A DNA stretch of 64,000 bases from Shewanella zhangzhouensis (GTDB lineage Bacteria > Pseudomonadota > Gammaproteobacteria > Enterobacterales > Shewanellaceae). The translations under genes and the position numbers were made by a program. Below the pieces are notes generated by a model. It did no database searches and was not told where the DNA came from. It worked only from the letters and a program-made list of their open reading frames with translations. The DNA is taken from the NCBI RefSeq assembly GCF_019457615.1, contig NZ_CP080414.1, positions 1,672,501 through 1,736,500 of the forward strand, in the 5' to 3' direction. Every line of letters starts with the position of its first letter. Position 1 is the first letter of the stretch. Below are positions 7,893 to 13,591 of this stretch, one piece after another.

Positions 7893-7970
7893 GCCTAACG
7901 CCGCCAGCAGCGGCCGAGTGAAACGAGGTCCAGCGACCAAAGGGAGCAGTGCTGGCTGGCCTTGTTAAAT
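7893..7970 (-). repeat. attC recombination site of cassette 2
   Basis: On the minus strand it runs from R'' ATTTAAC (7970-7964) to R' GTTAGGC (7899-7893), 78 bp. The arms pair strongly, with GCCAGCA near 7903 against TGCTGGC near 7950. R'' is the exact complement of the first bases of cassette 2, and R' gives the first bases of cassette 3. This is what cassette excision and insertion at G/TT predicts. Confidence 0.88.
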
Positions 7971-7973
7971 GTC

Positions 7974-8327
7974 TTAGCTAAATAATTTGGCAAGACTAAC
8001 CCCTGAAAGAATCAATGAAATCCATAATATTTGTGGAATTGGTAGTTTTCTGAGACTTTGAAATAGTGACAGTATAATTAGACAACCCAAACCAGACACT
8101 ACGAATACGAAAACACCAAAGGTTATTACCTTAAAGTCAAATGTGATTAATGCAATTTGAGAAATACCTCCTAGCTCAGAAATCTCCTTTCCTTGACTAC
8201 TAATATACTGAGTTAATGCGTAAATCGTGGCCAACCACGTTGTGAATACACTAAAAACTAAAATAAGCAGTACATGCCAAAATTTTAAATTGTCGAATTG
8301 CAGGAGTAGTTTATTCATGATGTACAT
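7974..8327 (-). CDS. Integron cassette 2 protein, three-helix membrane protein
   Basis: This 117-residue protein has three predicted membrane helices: about residues 18-40 (Phe-Trp-His-Val-Leu-Leu-Ile-Leu...), 66-90 (Val-Ile-Thr-Phe-Gly-Val-Phe-Val...) and 97-115. It is not recognised. The first ATG overlaps the attC core GTTAAATG and has AAGG about six bases before it; an alternative ATG lies three codons further in (8318). The cassette covers 7899-8331. Small multi-helix membrane proteins are common integron cassette products. Some such cassettes act in phage defence or as toxin partners, but nothing in this sequence shows that. Confidence 0.72.
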   Translation of the reverse strand: MYIMNKLLLQFDNLKFWHVLLILVFSVFTTWLATIYALTQYISSQGKEISELGGISQIALITFDFKVITFGVFVFVVSGLGCLIILSLFQSLRKLPIPQILWISLILSGVSLAKLFS

Positions 8328-8425
8328 TTAACGCCTTACTAATGGGCGCATAAATGCTTGGCTAAAATTAGCGACGAAGGAGCACAAGCCAAGCATTTTG
8401 CGTCCTTTTGAGTAACTTGTTAGTT
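8326..8425 (-). repeat. attC recombination site of cassette 1
   Basis: On the minus strand it runs from R'' AACTAAC (8425-8419) to R' GTTAAAT (8332-8326), 100 bp. The inner arms AAATGCTTGGCT and AGCCAAGCATTT are perfectly complementary over 12 bases, and GGACGCA/TGCGCCC extends the stem. R'' exactly complements the core GTTAGTT at 9456-9450, where the cassette begins. The stop codon of the cassette-1 gene lies inside R''. Confidence 0.9.
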
Positions 8426-9424
8426 CACGGTTGGCCGAATACCCGATTTCAGACTTTTATCATTACTTAACATCTCTTCTATTAACTCGAATTTTTTCTC
8501 ACCACAATAAACATATTGTTCTGCAAATATAACTTGAAGACTATTAAGAAACTTTGTGTTTTCTTCTGAACAATCTAAAGGGGTTCCTTTAGTGTATGCA
8601 TTAGCATAATCACAAATCATTTTAGGACTTTTCACATGAATTAGTTGGCTTGGAACAGTATCAACAATGAATTGCAATTGCTTTCTCGCTAATAAAGCTT
8701 TTTCTTCATGTGAAGGGCAGACAAACGCAACTGTTAATTTGTCAGATATAGGTAGGTGGATTTGAATTCCTTTTACAGCAAGTCCTAAATTACCGTAAAA
8801 CCCCATATCAATGTCATTGTGCAACGTTACGGGATTGTCTGAAATATAATAAGGAGTTTCGCTATTGTTTCTGTAGAGCAGCCAACTTTTATTTAGAATA
8901 TGCTCAGCATGGTTTACATGCTTCAACACAGTTTCAAGAAAGAAATTCTTTAAGTCAGACTCATCTTGACTCCCTATTAGCTCTGGAAGTTGCTCTTGCG
9001 TTGCCCCTATAGCTAATAGTTTTTCTCCTAGGCTATTTATCATTCCTTTTATTGATTGTAATCCATGGAATGTCCGTGATTTTTGTATAATAACGAAAAT
9101 AGCTAATTTAGCTTTTTCTTCATCTGTTAAAGTAGCTAAGCTTTCTTCTTCAACTATTTTTCTAATTACTGTAGAAGCTTCAGCCTCTATTTCACCAAGT
9201 ATTGGTTCTAAGCTGTGTTGTTCTGGATGCCCTTCAATATTGTAAAAGGTGTTTCGAGTTGAAGCATCATAAACAGATTGCTGATAAACGCGCTGTGATA
9301 GTTTATCAAATGTGAATAGGTTATTGGCTTTCCCACCATTATCAAAACTAAAGTTATCAAGCAAAAACCTTGGTACAGTGTGCTGCTTTTTAACATCCGT
9401 TGTTAATTTTTTACTTTCCGACAT
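8420..9424 (-). CDS. Integron cassette 1: DUF4238-type protein
   Basis: This 334-residue soluble protein has the N-terminal motif Lys-Gln-His-Thr-Val-Pro-Arg-Phe-Leu-Leu-Asp-Asn-Phe near residue 14, which is the hallmark (HxVPxFYLxxF) of the DUF4238 family. A later segment, Tyr-Tyr-Ile-Ser-Asp-Asn-Pro-Val near 195, is also typical. The biochemical function of the family is unknown; members recur on mobile elements and in genomic islands. The gene is the first cassette after attI and so the best placed for expression. It is clearly more AT-rich than the chromosome on either side. At 1124 bp (8332-9455), the cassette is large for an integron. Confidence 0.85.
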   Translation of the reverse strand: MSESKKLTTDVKKQHTVPRFLLDNFSFDNGGKANNLFTFDKLSQRVYQQSVYDASTRNTFYNIEGHPEQHSLEPILGEIEAEASTVIRKIVEEESLATLTDEEKAKLAIFVIIQKSRTFHGLQSIKGMINSLGEKLLAIGATQEQLPELIGSQDESDLKNFFLETVLKHVNHAEHILNKSWLLYRNNSETPYYISDNPVTLHNDIDMGFYGNLGLAVKGIQIHLPISDKLTVAFVCPSHEEKALLARKQLQFIVDTVPSQLIHVKSPKMICDYANAYTKGTPLDCSEENTKFLNSLQVIFAEQYVYCGEKKFELIEEMLSNDKSLKSGIRPTVN

Positions 9425-9466
9425 TCGAAGATTACTCGTTACCTAAGTGAACTAACATTTGTATAG

Positions 9467-9478
9467 TGCGCATGCGCA
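9467..9478. repeat. 12-bp palindrome, copy 1, in the attI region
   Basis: TGCGCATGCGCA is a perfect palindrome. It lies 11 bases from the cassette insertion core and belongs to an 18-bp direct repeat whose second copy is 105 bp away. It is a candidate IntI or regulator binding site. Confidence 0.65.
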
Positions 9479-9571
9479 TAATCTCACATCTGACCACTTG
9501 GTGAAATCTCACGCAACACGCTGTTTTTAAATTCGATTTTTAACTTAGCAAAAATCATCCTGGGTGGAAAG

Positions 9572-9583
9572 TGCGCATGCGCA
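9572..9583. repeat. 12-bp palindrome, copy 2, in the attI region
   Basis: This is the second copy of the palindrome TGCGCATGCGCA, flanked by the same AG before and AT after as the first copy. The 105-bp spacing is close to ten helical turns, so both sites would face the same side of the DNA. Confidence 0.65.
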
Positions 9584-9682
9584 TGATTTGCGCTCGCTTT
9601 GTTTCGCGCACCATTTTTAAGTCTATGAATTTTCTAAAGCTATAAAAAGTGTTTCAGAAATAGTGCGCACATTTTTTGTCGT

Positions 9683-9712
9683 TTGAGCTGGCAAAATCAT
9701 CCATTTTAAAAT
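9683..9712 (+). promoter_or_regulatory. Probable intI promoter (-35 and -10)
   Basis: TTGAGC (9683-9688) and TAAAAT (9707-9712) are separated by 18 bases and lie just before the LexA box and the intI start. The match is moderate and the assignment rests on position. Confidence 0.45.
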
Positions 9713-9716
9713 AATG

Positions 9717-9732
9717 CTGTATGTACGTACAG
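9717..9732 (+). promoter_or_regulatory. LexA (SOS) box of intI
   Basis: CTGTATGTACGTACAG matches the gammaproteobacterial LexA consensus CTGT-N8-ACAG exactly. It lies 17 bases before the intI start codon and just after the -10 element. SOS control of integron integrases by LexA at this position is established for Vibrio and class 1 integrons. Confidence 0.85.
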
Positions 9733-9749
9733 TTTTCGGGGCTTTCGAC

Positions 9750-10782
9750 ATGGCCTATCAAAGTCCGTTTCTGCAGGGCATTCGCGAAGAGATGCGGATG
9801 CGTGGTTACAGCATTCGAACAGAAAAGACATATCTGTATTGGATAAAGGCCTTTATCCGTTTTCACCATAAAAGGCACCCGGCAGAGATGGGACAACCGG
9901 AGGCCGCACAGTTTCTGACCTTTATCGCCAATCAACGCAATGTGGCAATAAACACCCAAAAGACGGCGTTAAATGCGCTGGTCTACCTTTATCATAAGCA
10001 CTTGCATCAGGAACTTGGCAGCCTTGGTTTTCATTACGCCAGCAAACAGCGATTCCTGCCTGTGGTACTGACCGTTGATGAAGTAAAGCGCATTCTGAAT
10101 TGTCTGGAAGGACGTAGCCGCCTGATTGTCGAAATGCTTTACGGTAGTGGCCTGCGGATCTCTGAATGCCTCAGACTCAGGATCCAGGATGTCGATCTTG
10201 AGCATCTGTCTTTAACAGTGCGGGACGGTAAAGGCCGCAAAGATCGCAAAACAATGCTCAGCCAACATTGTGCGACGGCATTGCAATCATACATAACCAG
10301 CGCCATAGCCCTTCAGCAGAAAGATAACCTACAAGGCCTGGGGCCATCGCTGCCCTATGCACTTGGGCGCAAATATCCCAACGCGTTCAGAAAATCTATC
10401 TGGATGTTTGTCATCCCATCACATGCAATCTGCCATCATCCCATTACCGGGGTGTTATGTCGGCATCATCTGCATCAGAGTGTTGTGCGTAAAGCGCTGG
10501 CGGTCGCCGTTGCTAAATCTGGGGTCAACAAGCGGGTGACTTGCCATACCTTTCGTCACTCATTTATAAAATACTTCCCTGTATTTTCCCCTTCGGGCCA
10601 GCGGAGCTGTTCAAATTCAGTCCCGCTGAATTTGTGCCACTCATCTTTTGCAGGCAGGCTACGATATCCGCACAGTGCAGGAGTTGCTTGGTCACAACGA
10701 TGTGAAAACGACGCAAATTTATACCCATGTACTGGGTCAACACTATGCCGGGACTGTAAGCCCACTGGATAGACTGACATAA
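9750..10782 (+). pseudogene. intI: Integron integrase IntI, broken by a 70-bp insertion
   Basis: The gene encodes a tyrosine recombinase of the IntI class, which recombines attI and attC sites. Residues 1-272 are in frame: the N-terminal SAM-like domain, the box I Arg136 (Gly-Ser-Gly-Leu-Arg-Ile-Ser-Glu), the IntI-specific insert Ala-Leu-Gly-Arg-Lys-Tyr-Pro-Asn-Ala, and box II His266-x-x-Arg269. At 10566 a 70-bp foreign segment shifts the frame. After it, at 10636, the original protein resumes in another frame for 48 codons, with Leu-Gly-His292 and the nucleophile Tyr301, up to TAA at 10780. Removing the insert restores a 320-residue protein, a normal IntI length. The start at 9750 has GGGG eight bases upstream. 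Because the catalytic Tyr is out of frame, the protein should be inactive unless suppressed. Confidence 0.93.
10566..10635. mobile_element. 70-bp hairpin-rich insertion within intI
   Basis: The segment lies exactly between the codons for Phe272 and Ala273 of the reconstructed integrase. It contains two perfect inverted repeats: AAAATAC / GTATTTT with a 6-base loop at the left, and CAAATTCAG / CTGAATTTG with a 5-base loop at the right. Between them is the CTTCGGGCCAGCGGAGCTG segment. It has no coding capacity and no transposase, so it resembles a REP-like or MITE-like palindromic element. No clean target-site duplication was identified. Confidence 0.75.
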
Positions 10783-11193
10783 GCGGTCTGCTTGATATCG
10801 ATGTGGCTGTGAAAGTCATAGCTACCGCAGGACGCCATTGGAGTTCAATCGCATCTAATGCTGTGGGTGCTGGCGGCAAGCAGAGTAAATAACAGTGGGG
10901 GAAGTGTAAGGATGACCTTTGCGCTGTGCTTTTTCGCGCTTCCCTGCTGGTATGGTGCTGGTGAGTGTTGAAACGCATCGCCCATTGGTTGAATGTCGAT
11001 TGCATCAAGCTGTTGCTCACCCGCAATACTGTTTGCACAGTGTCGAAGATACCCAAATCGCCGGGGCTTAACAAGCCTGTTATGCCCGTTATCAGCAGAG
11101 TAAAAAAACCTTGCTATCTGAATGACTTGATTCCAATAAAAACACCCGCAGCTGCGGGTGTTTTTGTAGGCTGGCCTGAAAGAGCAGGGCCTG
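10783..11193. other. Gap between intI and the liu operon; no supported gene
   Basis: This 411-base stretch contains short overlapping frames on both strands, none with a recognisable protein or a good ribosome site. A minus-strand frame with Phe-Asn-Gln-Trp-Ala-Met-Arg-Phe-Asn looks mildly protein-like and could be a decayed gene, but this cannot be supported. The right end holds a perfect 28-bp palindromic terminator. Confidence 0.5.
11138..11165 (-). terminator. Perfect palindromic terminator at the end of the liu operon
   Basis: AAAAACACCCGCA and its complement form an unbroken 28-bp palindrome with A-runs and T-runs at the ends, so it can work in both directions. It lies about 30 bases after the stop of the last liu operon gene. 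Confidence 0.9.
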
Positions 11194-11850
11194 TTAAAAC
11201 TGCATCTCAGGCACGTGCTCGGGCACGATAAGCTTGCCTGCGGTTTTCTCGACGATTTCTTCAACGCTCACGCCCGGGGCGCGCTCCAACAGATGGAAGG
11301 CGCCGTCTTTGATTTCGATAAAGGCCAGATCGGTGAGAACGCGCTTGATGCAACCAAAGCCGGTGAGTGGCAGCTCGCACTTGGGCAGCAGTTTGGAGTT
11401 ACCGTACTTATCGGCGTGCATCATGGTGACGATAATATTGTCGGCACCGGCCACCAAATCCATGGCGCCGCCCATGCCTTTTACCAGCTTGCCCGGGATC
11501 ATCCAGGAGGCGATAGAGCCTTCAACGTCCACTTCGAAGGCGCCCAGTACGGTCAAATCCACATGGCCGCCACGGATCATGGCAAAGCTCTCGGCGCTGG
11601 AGAAAAACGACGCGCCTTTTACCGCAGTTACGGTTTGCTTACCGGCGTTGATCAGATCCGGGTCAATGGTCTCTTCGGTGGGGAACTCGCCCATGCCGAG
11701 CAGGCCGTTTTCAGACTGCAGCATTACCTGCATGCCTTCGGGGATGTAGTTTGCTACCAGGGTTGGAATGCCAATACCCAGGTTAACGTAGTAGCCGTCT
11801 TTCAGCTCTTTGGCGACGCGCTGGGCCAGTTGTTCTCTTGAAAGTGCCAT
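11194..11850 (-). CDS. atoA: 3-oxoacid (acetoacetate) CoA-transferase subunit B
   Basis: This 218-residue subunit pairs with the A subunit encoded just upstream to move CoA from succinyl-CoA or acetyl-CoA onto acetoacetate. That activates the acetoacetate released by HMG-CoA lyase in leucine breakdown. The active-site segment Gln-Ser-Glu-Asn-Gly-Leu-Leu-Gly near residue 45 carries the catalytic Glu. The motif Gly-Gly-Ala-Met-Asp-Leu-Val near 125 is also typical. It is the last gene of the liu operon, 11 bases after the A subunit. The name scoB would serve equally; the CoA donor is not fixed by sequence. Confidence 0.93.
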   Translation of the reverse strand: MALSREQLAQRVAKELKDGYYVNLGIGIPTLVANYIPEGMQVMLQSENGLLGMGEFPTEETIDPDLINAGKQTVTAVKGASFFSSAESFAMIRGGHVDLTVLGAFEVDVEGSIASWMIPGKLVKGMGGAMDLVAGADNIIVTMMHADKYGNSKLLPKCELPLTGFGCIKRVLTDLAFIEIKDGAFHLLERAPGVSVEEIVEKTAGKLIVPEHVPEMQF

Positions 11851-11861
11851 GGCGTGTCTCC

Positions 11862-12563
11862 TTATGCCTGCTTCACGGTGCGCTGTTCGATGCGCTTCTC
11901 AAAGTTGCCTTTGATGATGCGATCCACATAAATCCCCGGTGTATGGATGTGGTCCGGGTCAAGTTCGCCCGGCTCAACAATTTCTTCCACTTCCACCACG
12001 GTGATTTTACCGGCGGTAGCCATCATGGGGTTGAAGTTGGCGGCGGTCTTGCGGAACACCAGGTTACCCATGGTATCGGCCTTCCAGGCGCGGATAAGGG
12101 CGAAATCGGCGGTCAGAGACTCTTCCAGCACATAATGGCGGCCCTTGATTTCGCGGGTCTCTTTGCCCTCGGCTACCGGGGTGCCGTAGCCAGTGGCGGT
12201 GAAGAACGCAGGAATACCTGCGCCACCGGCACGGATTTTTTCGGCCAGGGTGCCCTGTGGGGTGAGGATAACGTTCAGCTCGCCGCTCAGCATCTGGCGC
12301 TCGAAGGTGGCGTTTTCACCCACGTAGGAGGCGATCATGGTGCTTATCTGCTTGTTTTGCAGCAAAAGCCCCAGACCAAAGTCATCAACGCCTGCGTTGT
12401 TGGAGATGGCAGTCAGGCCCTTGGTGCCAAGTTTTACCATCTGATTAATCAGGCCTTCCGGAATACCGCACAGGCCAAAACCACCCACCATGATGGTCAT
12501 ATTGTCGTTAAGGCCCGCCAGGGCCTGGTCGTAACTCTCGACGACCTTGTAGAGTCCAGCCAT
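11862..12563 (-). CDS. atoD: 3-oxoacid (acetoacetate) CoA-transferase subunit A
   Basis: This 233-residue alpha subunit of the class I CoA-transferase has the CoA-binding signature Val-Gly-Gly-Phe-Gly-Leu-Cys-Gly-Ile-Pro near residue 28. It ends with the family pattern Asp-Pro-Asp-His-Ile-His-Thr-Pro-Gly-Ile-Tyr-Val-Asp. With subunit B it forms the heteromeric enzyme that takes acetoacetate to acetoacetyl-CoA. A gap of 136 bases containing a strong hairpin separates it from liuE, so its level may be set separately from the upstream part of the operon. The symbol scoA is an equal choice. Confidence 0.93.
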   Translation of the reverse strand: MAGLYKVVESYDQALAGLNDNMTIMVGGFGLCGIPEGLINQMVKLGTKGLTAISNNAGVDDFGLGLLLQNKQISTMIASYVGENATFERQMLSGELNVILTPQGTLAEKIRAGGAGIPAFFTATGYGTPVAEGKETREIKGRHYVLEESLTADFALIRAWKADTMGNLVFRKTAANFNPMMATAGKITVVEVEEIVEPGELDPDHIHTPGIYVDRIIKGNFEKRIEQRTVKQA

Positions 12564-12620
12564 CTTGTCTTCCTTTTGTTCTTAACCTGCTGTGACGTCA
12601 GGTCGTGTGCTGTGCTTTTT

Positions 12621-12644
12621 CTCCTGCCCCTAGCGGGGCAGGAG
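12621..12644 (-). other. Intercistronic hairpin between liuE and atoD
   Basis: CTCCTGCCCC and GGGGCAGGAG pair perfectly around a 4-base loop. On the transcribed strand it is followed by A rather than U residues, so it is not a typical terminator. It is more likely an RNA-stability or processing element. Confidence 0.6.
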
Positions 12645-12699
12645 ATAGTTATAGTTATCTTGCTGTGGCCAGGCTGCCCGTGCCATCTTCTTGCAGTGG

Positions 12700-13590
12700 C
12701 TAGCTCAGCGCCCGCGCCACTTTTGAGCCATTTTGTCTGCCAAGGGCGGCGCTGATACGGTTGCCCGCCTCAATCAGTTTGCCAAGGTCGATACCCGTGT
12801 CTATGCCCATACCGTGGAGCATATACACCAGATCTTCGCTGGCAAGATTGCCCGATGCACCCTTGGCATAGGGGCAGCCGCCGAGGCCTGCCACCGAGGT
12901 ATCCACTGTGCGGATGCCTGTCTCAAGGCAGGCGAGGATATTGGCAAGTGCCTGGCCGTAGGTGTCGTGAAAGTGCAGCGCGAGCTTATCTGCCGGTACT
13001 CTGGCCGCCACGGCTTCCACCATTTTACGGGCCTTTACGGGCGTGCCAACGCCTATGGTGTCACCCAAAGAAATTTCATAGCAGCCGAGTTTGTACAGAA
13101 TTTCAGACACCCTTGCCACTTCGCTTACGGCTATCTCGCCATCGTAGGGGCAACCGAGCACGCAGGACACATAACCGCGCACCGGCAAATTGTGCTCTTT
13201 TGCTTTTTCCATCAATGGGATAAACCGCTCAATCGACTCTTCAATCGAGCAGTTGATGTTCTTTTGACTAAAGCCCTCGGAGGCGGCGGCAAATACCGCT
13301 ACCTCAGAGGCCCCGGCGTCAAGGGCGAGTTCCAGCCCCTTCAAGTTTGGGGTGAGGGCGCTGTACCGTACACCTGCTACACGGGAAATCCCCTTGAGTA
13401 CCTCGCCCGAGTCGGCCATTTGTGGCACCCACTTGGGGGAGACGAAACTTGCCGCCTCGATGCGCTTAACCCCAGCGGTGGCAAGGTTTTCGACCAGCAG
13501 AATTTTATCGGCGGTGCTGACCTGCTTTTCATTTTGCAGGCCGTCACGGGGGCCGACTTCAAACAGGCTGATGTATGAGGGCAGTGCCAT
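12700..13590 (-). CDS. liuE: Hydroxymethylglutaryl-CoA lyase
   Basis: This 296-residue enzyme cleaves HMG-CoA to acetoacetate and acetyl-CoA, the last carbon-chain step of leucine degradation. The N-terminal Glu-Val-Gly-Pro-Arg-Asp-Gly-Leu-Gln-Asn-Glu holds the catalytic Arg and metal-binding Asp. The signature Gly-Leu-Gly-Gly-Cys-Pro-Tyr-Ala-Lys-Gly-Ala-Ser-Gly-Asn near residue 235 carries the active-site Cys. The His pair in Leu-His-Phe-His-Asp-Thr near 205 completes the metal site. Its start lies one base after the liuD stop, so the two genes are tightly coupled. Confidence 0.96.
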   Translation of the reverse strand: MALPSYISLFEVGPRDGLQNEKQVSTADKILLVENLATAGVKRIEAASFVSPKWVPQMADSGEVLKGISRVAGVRYSALTPNLKGLELALDAGASEVAVFAAASEGFSQKNINCSIEESIERFIPLMEKAKEHNLPVRGYVSCVLGCPYDGEIAVSEVARVSEILYKLGCYEISLGDTIGVGTPVKARKMVEAVAARVPADKLALHFHDTYGQALANILACLETGIRTVDTSVAGLGGCPYAKGASGNLASEDLVYMLHGMGIDTGIDLGKLIEAGNRISAALGRQNGSKVARALS

Positions 13591-13591
13591 C

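Larger units (their letters stand above)
9425..9749. other. attI region and divergent control region of the integron
   Basis: This gap separates the divergent intI and cassette array. The insertion core is GTTAGTT on the minus strand (9456-9450), directly at the start of cassette 1. The 18-bp element AGTGCGCATGCGCATRAT occurs at 9466 and again at 9571, and the half element AGTGCGCA recurs at 9662. A weak outward promoter for the cassettes may lie on the minus strand, with TTGCTA and TAAAAA 16 bases apart near 9525-9552. The intI promoter and a LexA box occupy the right end. The exact attI borders cannot be fixed without IntI binding data. Confidence 0.7.

Noticed and set aside
10556..11074. 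172-residue minus-strand frame across the end of intI
   Set aside because: It is antisense to the integrase tail, crosses the 70-bp insertion, and continues into unrecognisable sequence. It may contain a decayed gene in its left part, but nothing supports it.
11138..11165. 28-bp perfect palindrome as a regulator binding site
   Set aside because: The flanking A- and T-runs and position right after the last liu gene fit a terminator much better.
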